Shown here: in pieces, positions 20,701-35,700 of the stretch | How positions within the stretch are numbered: the first letter of the stretch is position 1 | How the letters are laid out: the number at the start of each line of letters is the position of its first letter | Source of the DNA: Candidatus Obscuribacterales bacterium | GTDB taxonomy: Bacteria > Cyanobacteriota > Vampirovibrionia > Obscuribacterales > Obscuribacteraceae | DNA length: 64,000 nucleotides | NCBI GenBank assembly: GCA_019637435.1 | Contig: JAHBVO010000005.1 | Span: 648,995 to 712,994, forward strand | Direction: 5' to 3' | The notes under the pieces: model-generated | The model's input: only the letters and a program-made list of their open reading frames with translations | The model's database searches: none | Told to the model about the DNA's origin: nothing | Position numbers and translations under genes: made by a program

Positions 20701-23700
20701 CCGTTGATGGTGTTGGCTACGTTTTGAGTGATTGTGTTGGCAGCGGTCAAGGTGACCGAGGTGCTGCCTGTGACATCAGCATTGAGTGCGATGTTGTTGC
20801 CGGCTTGCAACGAGAGTGTCGTTCCGCCGATTGCATTGTTGACGATAACGTCGCTTGCAGCTCCTTGAGCGTTCAGGCTCAGAGCGTTGGTCACGGTGAA
20901 CGGTGCGCCGACGGTGATGGAACCGTTGGTTGTCGTCACATTCAAGGAACCGACGTTTTGCGAGAGCAAGCTGATTGCATCGGCTTCGTTGATGGTGAGC
21001 GCCTGACCGGCTGCATTCGAGGTCATCGATGCAACGTTGGTCGCCAGGGTCACAGGTCCGGTGCCGAAGGCTACGGAGAGTGCGCCGCCGTTGACGGTGC
21101 CGCCCGTTTGCGTGATTGTCGCGCCTGCGGCCAGAGCTACGGTGGTTGAACCAGTGATGCTGTTGGTGCCGAGGTTGACGTTGTTCGAAGCATCAAGCGT
21201 CAGGTTGCTTGCGCTGAGCGTGTTGCCGAGCGTGACGTTGCCTGCGTTGTTGTCGAGGGTCATGTTGCCTGCAACGGTGATTGCAGCGGTCGTGGTGATG
21301 TCACCAGCTCCTGCAAGACCGGCGTTGACGGTGAGTGCGCCGAGGGTTTGAGCACCGAGGGCGATACCGTTAGCTTCGCTGATGGTCAGGCTGTTTGCGC
21401 CGCCATTAGATGTAAGCGATGCGACGTTGGTCGCGAGGGCGACGTTGCCGTTGACCCATGTCAGGCTCAGCGCGCCGCCGTTGACGGAGGCTCCGAGGGT
21501 CTGGGTGATGGTGTTGCCGGCGGTGATACCGACCGAGGTCGAACCGGTCACGTTAGCATCGAGGCTGACGTTGTTGCCTGCCGAGATTGCGACGGTCGTT
21601 GCAGCGATTGCGCTGTTGACGTCGACATCGGAAGCGGCACCGTTGGCGGTGAGGTTCAACGCGTTGGTCACGGTGAACGGTGCGTCAACCGAGATGGTTC
21701 CGGCGGTTGTCGTGACGTTCAACGAATCGAGCGTTTGACCGAGCAAGCTGATTGCGTTCGCTTCATTGATAGTGAGCGTTTGACCAGCGGCGTTCGAGGT
21801 CATCGATGCAACGTTGGTTGCGAGGGTTACCGGTCCGGTGGTGAAGGCTACGGAGAGCGCTCCGCCGTTGACCGTGCCGCCTGCGGTTTGCGAGATCGTC
21901 GAGCCGACAAGCGAAACGCTCGTGGTTCCCGTCAAGGTCGTGGTGCCGAGGCTGAGTGCAGCCGACGCATCGAGAACGAGGTTGTTGGCGCTCAGGTTGT
22001 TGGTGAGCGTGATTCCGCCGTTGTTGTTGTCGAAGGTCAGGTTGCCGGTGAGCGTGTTGTTAGCCGACGTGGTGATCGCGCCTGCGCCCGTCAAGCCTGC
22101 GTTGATTGTCGCGTTGGCGAGAACCAGGTTGCCGACTGCAATGCCGTTCGATTCATTGATGGTGAGCGTCTGACCGGCGGCGTTGACACCAAGGTTGTTG
22201 ACGTTGGTTCTCAATGTGACCGGCCCGTTGACGAACTGGATGCCGAGGTTATTGGCGGTGACGATGGTGCCTGCCAACTGCGTGATCGTGTCGGCGGCGG
22301 TCATTGCAAGACCGTTTCCACCGTTGGCGGTGACATTGCTGTTGAGAACGATGTCGTTGCCTGCGCCGTTCGCGACGAATGCGATGTCACCATTGGTGGT
22401 GATATCGGCACCGGTCGTGATGGTACCGGCTGCGGTGACGTTGAGGTTGTTGACGTTGTTCTGAGCGAGCAAGGTGATTGCGTTCGCTTCGGAAACCACG
22501 AGGCTGTTGTTGTTACCACCGGCAGTCGTGAGCGACGCGACATTCGTGTTGATTGTCGTGGTGCCCGTTGCCCACTGGAGGCTTAGCGCGCCACCGGCAT
22601 AGGTGCCGGCTCCACCGATGGTGCTTCCGGCGTTGACCGTGATGGTCGTTGTACCGGTCGCGGTGCCGCCTACGGAGATTGCATCGCCATTCATCGCGAG
22701 AGTCGTTCCTGCGACGGTGCCTGTGACGGTGATGTCGTCAGCAGCGTCGAGCGATACCGTCGTTCCGGCTACGTTGCTGCCGCCGGCGATTGTGATGTCG
22801 CCGCCGTTGTTGGCGTTCAAGTCGATGTTGGCGACTGTGAAGGAACCGGTCGTCGTGATGTTACCCGTGCCGCTTCCACCAGCGTTTACCACGAGTGAAG
22901 CGAGCGATTGAGCGCCGAGGCTGATGTCGTCAGCTTCGTTGATGGTGAGCGATTGAGCTGCCGAGTTGGTCGTGGTCAAGGATGCAACGTTGGTTGCAAG
23001 GGTCAGAGGACCAGCGCCGAATTCGACGTTCAAGTTGCCGGTGCTTGCGATGACCGTACCACCAGCCTGGAAGATGGCGCCTGCGCTGTCGATGTTGACT
23101 GCGCTGTTGCCCGTGATGTTGGTGTTGAGGGCAATCGTGCCCGCGGTGTTGGCGACTGTGATTACGTCGCCTGCGACCGTGCCGCCGAGTTGGATGTTGT
23201 CGGTGGCGATGAGGTCGAAGGTACCGAGTCCGCCGACGAGTGCGTTCGTCACGTTAACTCCGGTGAAGGAGGTGTTGTTGATGAATGCACTGCCGGAGGC
23301 GGTCAGGTTCAAAGTCGAAGCCGTCGTGTTGAAGCGGCTTGCGGTGCTGGTTCCGACGTTGCCGGTCGAGAGGATCGTCAAGTTGGTGGTGTTGATTCCG
23401 CCGAGGATGTTGCCACCGCCAGTGGTCGTCAGGTTCGCCGAGTTGGTGGCGCTGACGGTGCCTGCCAGGTTGATGTTGCCGCCGAATTGAGCGCTCAGGG
23501 TCATCGAGTTGCTTGCAGCAACCGTGCCCGTGAGGTTGATTGCATCGCCGACTACTGCGGCTGCGTTCAACGTCAGCGAACCGACCGAGATATTGGCGGA
23601 GTTGCTTATCGGTGCAAGCGTAGTTGCCGTGAACGACTGGTTGCCGCTCAGGCTGCCGAGGATCAGGGTGCCTGCATTGTTGATCGAAACGGTGCCGTTG

Positions 23701-26700
23701 CCGTCGCTGTCGACATTAGTGATGTTGGTTGCGAGGGTCGCGGTTCCCAAACCGGTCACCATGTTGAGGGTGTTAGCAGCGACCGTTCCGGATGTCGTGA
23801 TGGTGTTGGCTGCATTCGTCGCGCCGCGGAGGTTGACGGTGCCGGTGCCGACGTTGATGTTGCCCATCGCGATGTTGCCTGCCGAAGCGGTTCCGACGAT
23901 GAACGAGCCACCGGAGACGGTGCCGTCGAGCACGGTGATAGCGCCGGACTCAACCGGTTGAGCTACTGACAGGTTGACGGTTCCATTCGTGAATCCGGTC
24001 GTCGTGATATCGCCGACGGTGATTCCGCCTTCGCCGATGATGTTGACTGCACCGCCGTTGGCTACGCCACCACCGGAGGTGTTGATGTTGCCGAGTGCGA
24101 TGGTGCCGTCGTTGGCGACTGCGGTCACGCTGCCTGCGTTAGCTCCTGCTTGAGCCGACGAGGTGTTGATGTTGACTGAGCCGAGGTTGATGCTGCCGCC
24201 GGATGCCGACGGTGCGCCGATCGAGTAGACGGTCGTGCCATCCTGGATTTGACCAGGCGTTGCAGGCGACGATTCGAAGCCGGCGACCATAAAGAGGTTG
24301 CCTGCGTTGCCCGTCGGGTTGCTCAGGTTGATGGTCGTGAGACCGGTCGTGTTGATGTTGCCCTTGGCGATGATTGCCAGGTCTTGTCCGACGAATGTGA
24401 TGTCGCTGATCAGGTTCACATCACCAGCACCGAAGTTGTTGATGATGGTGCCCGATCCGCAGAGGCTGGTGAATACCAGCGGGTTGCCTGCGACCGTTCC
24501 TTCGAGGATCAAGTTGCAGGTGACGAGGTCGAGTTGTTGTTGACCGACTACATCAGCACCGGTTGCGATGCGGATCGAACCGCCGGCGAGCGTCGAGACT
24601 TCAGCTTCAGAGATGAAGGTGATGTCGCCGAACAGGCTCAGAGTGTTGTTGCTGTTGAGCGTGAAGTCGACTTCATCGCCGGTCGCGTTGAATGTGCCGC
24701 CGGCAAGACCGTTGACGGCAAGCACTGTGTTGCTTGTGACGTTGATGTCGTTGGCTTCGAGTGCGAAACCGTTGGTCAACGATGTCGTCGAGAAGTTCAC
24801 GTCACCGGATGTGGTGATGTTCGTCGTGGTCGTGATCGCACCGGCTGTGGTGACGGTCAGGTCCATCGTGGTGCCGAGCACGCCGATTGCAACGTTGTTG
24901 GAACCGTTGTCGAGGCTGACGGAACCTGTTCCTGAGCTGTTGAGCAAGTTGACGTTATTGACGCCTGCGGTGAGGTCAGCCGTTCCGCCGTTGAGGAGGA
25001 TCGACAGACCGGAGACGCCGGACGTGGTGATGCCGCCGGTAGCGGCTTGCGTGATGTTGTTACCGGTGAGGTCAACGTTGGCTGCATTCAGCGAAGCGTT
25101 GATTGCAACATCGCCGAAGGAGAAGAAGTTGATCAGGTTGGTAGCAGCAACGTTGCCGTTGATGACGATGTTGCCGCCGGTGCTGATTTGCTTATCGCCG
25201 CCGCCGATGAGGCTGCCGGTTCCGGTGACTGTGATTTGTGCGGTGTTGCTAGCCAAGAACGCTGTGCCCGTCGTGGTGACAGCCGAATTGATGTTGATCG
25301 GTCCATCTTGCGATGTGAGCGTGAGCGTGTTGACGGTGAAGTTTTGACCGTTGGTCGTCTGGATTGCAGCAAGACCGAGGGTATCGACCGTGAGGTTTTG
25401 TGCGGAACCGACAATCGTGTTCAAGGTGACGTTCGATGTGCTTCTCAAGCTGACGGAACCAGCACCTGCGACGTTCGTGTTGACCGTCGAGAGAGCGTTG
25501 GTCGCGGAGTCAAGAGCTGCGACGCCGCTTCCGAGGTTGAGATTGAGCGTCGTTGCGGTCAACGTGCCTGAAGGCTGCGTGATGCTGTTGGCACCGACTA
25601 CGGTGAGTGTCGTAGCACCGGTCGTGGTGACATCGTGGCTGAGGATGATGTTGCCGTTAGCATCGTTGAGGTTGAGCGCCGTGACCGAGATGTTGCCAGC
25701 GGTCGTGATGTTGCCTGCTCCGAGGAGTCCGGCGTTGATCGCGAGGGTGGTGATTCCGGTAGGCGAGTTGATCTGGATGCCGTTGGCTTCGTTGATGGTG
25801 AGCGCATCGCCCGTTGCCGTTGCCGTCAAGTTGTCGACAGCCGTCGTCAAGGTAACAGGACCGTTGCCGAAGTTGAGGCTGAGTGCGGTGCCGTTGATGG
25901 AACCGGTCGACTGACCGATCGTGTTGGCAGCAGTGATGCTAACCGAGGTCGAACCGGTGACCGAAGCATCGAGGCTTACCGAATTACCGGCTTGCATGCT
26001 CAGGGTCGTAGCGGTGATAGCGCTGTTGACGTCGACGTCGCTTGCAGCACCACCGGCGGTGAGGGCTACGGTTGCAACGTTCATCGGAGCATTAACGGAG
26101 ATGGTTCCAGCCGTCGTGTTGACGGTGAGCGAACCGAGCGTTTGACCGAGCAAGCTGATTGCGTTCGCTTCATTGATAGTGAGCGACTGACCAGCAGCGT
26201 TGGAGGTCAACGATGCGACGTTGGTTGCGAGGGTGAGAGGTCCGGTGGTGAAGGCTACTGAGAGCGCTCCGCCGTTGACCGAGCCGCCTGCCGACTGCGC
26301 GATGGTGGTGCCCACCAGCGAAACGCTGTTGGTACCGGTCACGCTGACGGTGCCGAGGTTGAGGGTTCCGGATGCGTCGAGGACAACGTTGTTGGCATTG
26401 AGGTTGTTCGTAAGAACGATGTTGCCGTTGTTGTTATCGAGCGTCAGGTCGCCAGCCAGGTTGATGTTGGTCTGGGTGGTGATGTTGCCGGCGCCTGTCA
26501 AACCAGCATTGATGGTCAGACTGCCGATGTTCTGTGTCGCGAGGCTGATGCCGTTCGATTCGTTGATCGTCAGGCTCTGACCTGGGGCGAGCGTGCCGAT
26601 AGCGTTGACGTTGGTGCGAAGGGTGACCGGACCGGTGCCGAAGATCGCGCTGAAGTTGTTGGACGTGATGATCGTTCCAGCCTGTTGCGTGATCGTCCCT

Positions 26701-29700
26701 CCGGCATTGACGCTCAGCGCGCCTCCAACACTATTGGAGGTGATGTTCGAGTTCAACACGATGTTGCTCGACAGTCCGGTAGCCGTCAGGTTCAAGTCGC
26801 CTGCGACAGCGATGTCGGCAGCGGTAGTGACCGTTCCGCCGGCAGTCAAGTTGAAGTTGTTGACGTTGGTTTGTCCGAGCAAGGTGATTGCGTTCGCTTC
26901 AGTGACGGTCAGGCTGTTGCCGTTTCCGCCAACCGTTGTGAGGGACGCAACGTTGGTGTTGATGGTCGTCGTGCCGTTGACCCATGAGAGCGAGAGGGCG
27001 CCGCCGTTGTAGCTGCCTGCACCGCCGATGGTGTTAGCAGCATTGACCGCGATTGTCGAGGTGCCGGTGACGGTGCCGCCGACCGAGATTGCATCGCCGT
27101 TCATTGCGAGCGTCGTGCCGCTGACGGAACCGGCGACGGTGATGTCATCAGCCGCATCGAGCGATGCCGAGTTGCTTGCCGTTATCGTGCTGCCACCATT
27201 GACGGTGATGTCGTTGCCGGCGCCGTTGGCGTTCAAGTCGATGTTGGTGGTTGCAATGGCACCGGTGGTGGTGATTGAACCGTTGGCATTAACAATGAAC
27301 GTTCCGAGCGTCGTGTTGCCTATCGACAGAGCGTTCGTTTCGTTGATGGTGAGGGTTTGAGCCGGAGCGTTTGCAGCAATCGAAGCAACGTCGGTAGCCA
27401 GTGTTACCGGTCCGGTGACGAAGGCTACGGTGAGCGCGCCGCCACCGTTGATGGTGGTGCCGAGCGTCTGGAAGATCGTTCCTGCCGAGTTCAAGTTGAC
27501 CGAAGTGGTGCCGGTGATGTTGGCGCCGAGGGCGAGGTTGCCGCTGTTGTTGACCAGCGAAACGGTATCAGCCGAGACGAGACCGCTTACGCTGATGCCG
27601 CTTGCGGAAACGAGGTCGAAGGCACCGGACGAGGCTGCGGAAACCAGGTTAACGCCGGTTACCGAAGTGTCGTTGATCCAGACATTGGTGGCGGCTGCAA
27701 CTTGCAATGTTGTGGCATTGGTGTTGAGGCGGCTGCCGGTGCCGGTTCCGATTGTGCCGACTGCGGAGAGAATCAAGCTCGGAGTCGTGATACTGCCTGT
27801 GATGTTACCGCCGACCGTAGCGAGGTCAGCAGCCACGGTCGCGGTGACCGAGCCCAGCGTGATGTTGCCTGCAGCAGTCGTATCGAGAGTGAGCGTACCG
27901 ACGTTGACCGAGGAAGCGTTGATCGCGCCTGCTGCATCGATGTCGACGTTGACACCGCCGCCGCTGGCTTGCAGGTCGGTGAGACCCGTCGAGTTGTTGA
28001 CTATAACGGTGCCGTTGCCGAGACCGTTGATATTGATGTTGTTGACGGTCGTGTTGGTCGCGGTGACCGTACCTGCGCCGACTCCGATTACGAGGGAGTT
28101 GGCGGTGATCGGCGAGGTTGCAACTACCGTGTTGCCACCATTCAGAGCACCACTCAAGATGACTGTCGCGTTACCTGCATTGATGGTTCCTGCGGTCAGG
28201 TTACCGGCGGTCGTTCCGGCTACGCCAAACGTGCCACCCGATACCGAGCCGTCAAGAACGGTCATGGTGCCGCTGATGATCGGTTGAGCGACCTGGAGGC
28301 TGACGTTGCCTGCAGTGGTGCCGGTCGTCGTGATGTCGCCGACGCTCACTCCGCCTTCACCCCAGACGGTGACGTTACCGCCTGCGGTGACACCATTCGT
28401 GGTGATGTTGCCGAGAGCGATTGTTCCATTATTGAGGGTGCCGCCGTTGGCGACTGCGGTTACGTTGCCACCGACTCCGGTATTGGATGTGGTGGTGATC
28501 GTCACGCCGGCCAGGTTGATGCTACCGCCGGCTACTGTCGGAGCGCCGATCGTGTAGGTGACGTTGCCGTTTTGTACTTGACCGGGTGTCGCAGGCGAGG
28601 AGTCGAAGCCGGCGATCATGGTGAGGATGCCGCCGTTGACGCCGGTTCCATTCAAGTTGATGGTCGTCAGACCGGTGGTGTTGATGTTGCCTTTAGCGAT
28701 GATGGCGAGGTTCTCACCGTTGAAGGTGAGGTTGCTGCCGAGGTTTACATCACCGGCGCCATTGTTATTGATGATCGTTCCCGATCCGCAGAGGCTGTTG
28801 AAGACCAGCGGATTGCCGTCGATGGTTCCTTCGAGAACCAGGTTGCAAGTGACTAGGGTGAGCTGTTGCTGACCGAGCACGTCGCTGCCGGAGTGAACAT
28901 AAATCGTTCCGCCTGCAGGCGTCGTGAGCGTAGCCTGGCTGATGAAGGTCATGTCGCCGAACAGGTCGATGGTCGGGTTAGCACCAGGGTTGGTGGTAGT
29001 GAAGTTAACTTCTTGTCCGCCGCCCGTTGCGTTGAAGGTACCGCCTGCCGGACCGTTGACAGAGAGGTTCGATGCCGTCGTGACATTGATGTCGGAGGCG
29101 CTCATTACGAAACCGTTTGTGAGCGACGGTGTCGTCAAGTTGATAGCACCGGTGGTGGTGATATTAGCTGCTGTGGTGACACTGCCGGCGGTTGCGGTGA
29201 GGTTGGTTGCCGAACCAAGCGTTCCGAGCGTCAGAGCGTTGGAACTGTTGTTGATGGTTACAAGACCGTTGCCGAGTCCGCTGGTATTCACCCGATTTAT
29301 GTTGTTCGTTGCCGAACCAAAAGTAGCATTTGTTCCAAGCGAATTAAATGCGATCGTCAATCCGGTCGGGCCAGTCGTACGAAGGAAACCGCCAGATTGA
29401 GTTATGTTCCCACCGGTCGTAGTTAGGAATACATTGTTTGCGACAACGTCATTCGAGAAAACAATATTGTTGGCTCCAGTTGTTTCAAGGTCGAGAGTGC
29501 CGACGGTGAAGTTTGAAAGCACTGTCAGATTTCCATTGCCCGTTTGGTTGGCGTTGACAATCAGCGTCCCTATCGTCTGGTTGTCCAGGACAAGCCCGTC
29601 CGCTTCGTTGATTGTAAGTGTCGCGTTGGTCGCGTTAGTCGTTAATGAAGCCACTGCCGTTGCAAGCGTGACTGGGCCGCTGGCTGGGGTTGTAATTCTT

Positions 29701-32700
29701 ACATCTAGGAGACCGCTGCTGTTAATAACTCCCCCGTACTGAGCTATGTAACTCCCTGCCAGAATTACGTTAGTAGTTCCAGTCAGGTTGTAGCCGACGC
29801 TGAGTGCGCTAGTGGCGTCCACCAAAACAAATCCACCACTCAACGTATTGTTGATACCAATGCCGCCCCCGTTGTTGTCTAACAGGAGATTACCTGTCAC
29901 ACTTATCGCGTTAAAAGTCGAGAGACCGCCTGCTCCTGTCAGACCTGCGTTAACGGTCAGTGCTCCGAGCGTCATTCCTAACAAATCAAGCCCATTTGCT
30001 TCGTTAACAATCAGTCCCGCGGTACCGCCATTAGCAGTTAGGCTGCCAACATTAGTTGCTAGGGTCACAGGTCCATTTGTAAAGGTCAAACTTAGTGCGC
30101 CACCACCGCTCACTAGAGCGCCGCTTGATTGTGTGATGGTACTGCCAGCATTGAGAGCGACCGACGTCGAACCCGAAACGTTGGCGTCGAGGCTGATCGA
30201 GGTACTCGCGACCATGGTGAGCGTCGTTGCGGTGATTGCACCGTTGACGTCGATTGCACCAGCGCCACCATTGGCGGTGAGTGTGGTTGTTGCGACGGAG
30301 AACGGAGCGTCAACTGAGAGGAGACCGTTGGTCGTCACACTCAAGGAACCGAGCGTCTGACCGAGGAGGCTAATGCCGTTGCTTTCGTCGATGACGAGCG
30401 ACTGACCGGCAGCGTTGCTGGTCATGCTGGTGACGTTGGTTCTCAAAGTGGAACCGGTCGTGCCGAATGCGAGGCTCACTGCACCGCCGGCTACTCTATG
30501 AACGCCGGCAGATTGGTTGATCTGATCTGCTGCAGTGAGGCTGACGGCAGTGTTGCCGGTGATGTCGTGGTTGAGCAAGATATCGCTGCTCGAACCGCCC
30601 GCATTGAAGCTCAGCGTTCCGCCGACGACGAGCGAGTTACCGGTGGTGATGCTGCCGTTGGTCGTGTTCACGAAGAGCGAACCGACAGCAGCACCGTTAA
30701 CGGTGATTGCGTTTGCTTCGTTGACTGTCAGGGTTTGACCGCCGGCGAATGCGTTAACCGTATTGACGTTTGTCGCCAGGGTGACCGGACCGTTGACGAA
30801 GTTGATGAGCAAGTCGGTACCGGCGATGACGCCCGTCGATTGACTGATGCCATTTTGCGAGTTGATAGTGACGCCACCCGACGATGTGATACCACCATTA
30901 AGGGCGATACCGCTAGTGCCACCAGCTTGCAGGAACGCTGATGTCACCGTGATTGGTGCATCGAGCGAAATCGCGCCGCCGACAGAGCTCACCGAGAGCG
31001 CGCCGATGTTGTTCTGGGCGAGGATGCTGATGTTGTTTAATTCGTTGATACTCAGACTGTTTGTGTTGCCGTTGACGGTCGTAACCGAAGCGACGTTGGT
31101 GTTGAGCGTTGTCGTGCCGCTCAACCACTGGAGGCTCAATGCGCCACCATTATAGGTACCGCTTCCGCCAAGGGTGTTGCCGGCATTCACTGTCAGTGTC
31201 GATGTGCCTGTGACTGAACCTAAAACCGAGATATCGTCACCATTGAGTGCAAGAGCCGAAGCGCTTGCGGAACCATTTACAGTGATGTCGTTAGACGCAT
31301 CGAGCGCGGCGGAATTCGTAGCAATAACCGAACTGCCGATTCCGACGGTGATGCTGCCACCTGCATTCGCGTTCAAGTCAATGTTGGTCGCATTGATAGC
31401 GCCCGTGGTGCCGATGGACCCGTTCGCGTTTACGACATAGGTGCCGAGAGTGGCGTTACCGAGGTTTACGCCATCAATATCATTGATTGTGAGTGTTTGT
31501 CCGGCTGCCGTGGCGACAACTGAGTTGACGCTCGTAGCAAGAGTTACAGGACCGCTGGTGAATTCGACAGTGAGCGCACCGCCACTTATAAGATAGGAGG
31601 GATTTTGACTTACAGTCCCAAATAAGGCTGAGAGCCCAACACTGACAGAACCAGAAATATTTTCGTTTAACACAATGTCGCCACTACCGGAGGAGATGTT
31701 CAAAACGGAGCCTGTTAGAGCGCCACTGACCAGGATGTTAGTTCCACCGAAATTCGAAGTTAGGGTTTTGCTCCCAAATCCAGCAAAACTTGCAGAGTTC
31801 GTGATAGTGATGCCACCTGCGGTTGCGGTCAAGGTACTAGCGCCGTCAGCCACTACTGCATGATTAAGGGTGACGTTGCTACCAGTCAAATTTAGCTGAT
31901 CGAGAGCGAAACTAGTGGAGGTGTCGATGTTGCCTGATGATGTAATTGTCAGATCTTGAGTCGTTCCAGTAATTATGCCGAGTGTCAAGTTTCCACTGTT
32001 GTTATTCAAGCTGACGGCACCGCCGCTGGTTGAGTTGAGCACACTTAGAACTGAGTTAGCTATTGCAAGAGCCCCTGTTCCGCCTTGTATGCTTAAGGTA
32101 TTAGAAACCACGTTGCTGATAGCAAGATTCCCGGATAGCCCAATGCTTGAACCGACCCCTATGCCACCGCTTAGAAATTTTCCACCGCCAATTAAGGCAG
32201 CAGCACTAGAAGGCGGGATAGATAAAGTTGTTTCAGCAATCGCTAACATGGTCGTCCCATTACCGCTAGTTTGGATACCTCCGGTGACAGCGATACCGCC
32301 CTCACCAATGAGAGTGATGTTGCCACCATTGCTGACTCCGGTACCATCGATCAGATTTATGTTGATAAATCCACTACCAGGAGCTGAACCAGTGGTGGCC
32401 GACATTGTGACATTACCACCCGTTCCACTGGTCGAACTAGTTAGTACGGTAACCGCCGCCATATCGATCCGACCACCAGTCGTGCTCGCGCCAGTGACAC
32501 CAAATACAGTATCAACAGGAGGTGGACCCACTTGCGTCACTGTATTGGGCGTGAAATCGTATCCAGCCAGCACTATTAGCGAACCAGAGCCAGAGGCAGA
32601 GGTTAAATCAATCAAATTTCCCAACCCTGAGAAGATGACATCGTCTCTCGCGATTATCGCTAGATTTTGACCATTAAAAATGAGGGGAGATGTGATATTA

Positions 32701-35700
32701 ACGCTGCCGGAGCTGTTTGCTATCGTGCCAGCTCCAATCGGACAATCAAAAACAAGCGGGTTTCCTGAAATTGTACCTATTCCGTTGATCACAAGATTAC
32801 AGGTATGTAGGACTACCTCCCGGTTTCCGCTAACCGCAGCAGCGTTGATAGCTATAGACTGTCCGGCAACACTGTTTGCATACAAGTCTGAACTCGTTCC
32901 AACCTGCATGTTATTAAATGTATTAATTCCGTAGAAGTTAAGGTTATGGGATGAAGCAGTACCAGCGGCTCTAAAGGCTATGTCGCCAGTTGTTGCGGTC
33001 ACAATTCCGCTTCCATAGACCTCGAGTCCGCTTCCAGTAAAGCTTTGAATGGAGACCGACGAGCCCGACAATCCCGAATAGTTCAAAACGTTCGTAGTGA
33101 CATCGAGCTCGCCCGACACGATTAAACTACCAGCAAACAAAGCCGCCCCCGAGAAAACAAAATCGTTTGCAGTGCTACCTAATTGAATACCAGTCGGTCC
33201 GCTTCCCAGCGAAGACACGAAGACGTCGCCAGAAGTACTGAATTCTAATTGCTGAGGAAATCCGCCGTAGTCGTTACGAATTGGAGAAAGACTCGAACCA
33301 AAATTTCCAGTTCCTCCGTTCATGTCAAGCCACGCTGTACCGAGAGAAGTACTTCCGCTCTGAGTGATACTGCCGCTACCGCTTACGGTAAGCGTGATTT
33401 TATTCAATCCAAACAGCGAATTTCCTAGAGCTATGTCACCGGATGAAGAAGTGAAAACTATTTCTCCTGCATTTACAGTGCCGCTATTGCTTATTCCCCC
33501 AGCTGTCTGTAGCGCAAAAGTTTGGCTAGAGCCAGCTGAATTCGTTCCGACTAAAGAAACCGTGGAGGAGGCAGAGTCATTAATGCTGACGGAACCCAGA
33601 GAGCCTAGCAGTCCGGTCGACGCCGTTAGGGTGGTGGCATTAGTTTGAATCACTTGAGTTGTAACACTAGTCAAACCGATAGAACCTGAACCTGACGTCA
33701 GGGTCAACTTTGGAGTGAGCAACGACAAACCAATGTTTTGCTCGATGTTTCCAAGTCCATCCGCCGACAAAGTGATGCTTGCATTCGCTCCAATATTCAC
33801 AGTTTGAGCGATCGACGCACCGCTCCCAAAAGGTGCAAGTAGTGAGACATTTCTTCCATATAAAGACTGAGTTAAGGCAATAGAAGAACCGGTTATGGTG
33901 ATGTCGTTATTCTGCAATAACGTCGCTGTACTCGCTCCGAAGCCGGGCGCGCTCAACCCGGAAGGGGCTCTCGACCCATAGAATCCGGGGTTTCCTCCAC
34001 CTAGTCCGCCGAAGCCCCTCAGACCACCGCCGCCGAAAAATGGGCCGCTGCCGCCAGTACTACTTGACGAACCCCCTCCAATAGAATTGGGGGCGATCAA
34101 CGAAACCCCAGAACTGTTGAGGAAACCACCGCCGGCGGAAGTTGCGAAACCGCCACCTGTGCCGCCGCCCAAGGCGATATAACTAGCCCCTCCTGAAAAG
34201 AAGACTCCCTGCGACATGGCGCCGCCTCCTCCTCCACGATAGCCTCCGCCACCGCCTCCCCCTCCGACCTCAATGCCGAAGCCACCACCACCGCCGCCGC
34301 CGCCGCCGAAACTTCCGCCTCCGCCGCCGCCTCCCTGGAAGCTACCGTCTCCACCCTTTCCTCCATCGTAGGCATAGATTCCAGAGCCGACAGTCACAGA
34401 TCCTGCCGCATTCAGAGCTATCGAACTCGCCAGACCGCCACTACCACCGAGGCCGGTCGCTCCACTACCACCGCCACCACCTCCACCGCCGCCACCCGAT
34501 GAGTTCACCTCTCCACCGATACTAATCTGTCCGGTGGCGCCGAAATTCTGACCTCCAAGAAAAATCGAGCCGCCGTTTCCCCCTTGTCCTCCGAAGCCGG
34601 CAGTGACTCCAGCGTAGTTTGAAGCAAAATATCCGCCACCTCCACCGCCGCCGCCAAAGGCTAAAAGACCACTCGTTGATATTAGTGATCCGGCATGAAT
34701 TTCGATATTACCGGCGTTTCGACCTGCCAAACCATAAATCGGAAGCGGTATCCCTGCAGGTCCGCCGCCAGCGCCAGCCGTGCTGACATTTCCCGTCACT
34801 ACCTGACCATTCAAGGCAAATTGTCCAAGGGCTTGAACAGCACCAGAAGTGGTGGCGCCTAAACCGTTGAAGGTTACAGTATGGTCTGGCAAAGTCGAAT
34901 CTGGTTGCTGAGTGTAAATTGCGACGGAACCAGAATTTGAGTTACCAACAGAAGTACTAACGTCCCTCAAGATCACTGTAGGCACCGGTATCGCTGGATT
35001 CGCCCCCGCTATCACAGTTACACTGCCACCGCTGGTGGTGATAGAGGATTGAGTGGTACTATTCAAGTTCACCCGACCGCCCGTATCTGTCAGGGGATTG
35101 TAGTAGGCCGCAAGAATTACACTGGCACCTGAAGTGGAGATAAGTGCTCCTTGTGCTGTAGTCCTAGTACTGGCGCTAAGGTCTATGTTCCCGCCGAGAT
35201 TACTCACGGAAGAAAAATCAATAGTGGTGGTTGTCCCCGCTGTTTGGGTAATCGGACTTCCCGTGACGCTCGGTGTGACACCGGCTACCACTGTGATGAG
35301 AGAATTTGCACCAGTTGTACGAATGAAGTCATTGCCTCCGGCAGCAATAACATTTCCACCGGCGAGAATGTTCAAAGCTTCATTCGCAAAGAGCTCTCCA
35401 GATATGACAATATCCCCGGTAGAAGCGTAAGTTGGGTCGCCTGTGATGCAATTATTGCCAAGCACGAGAACATCGGTATCCGCGAAGAAATAGGCGGCCG
35501 CGGCCTTTGTCTCGACAGTGCCGTTGACCTTGCCAACATTTCCAGCGACAAGACCGTTTCCGCCGTTTAGATTCAGGTATTTAGAACGAAAGTTGCCTCC
35601 ATCAAGTTTGGTTTCTGCGCTACCTATATAGCTGCCCGACCGAACATTAATCGCCCCCTGCTCCGCTTCAAAGGTGCCACGACTCTCAACTCTCAAGTCG

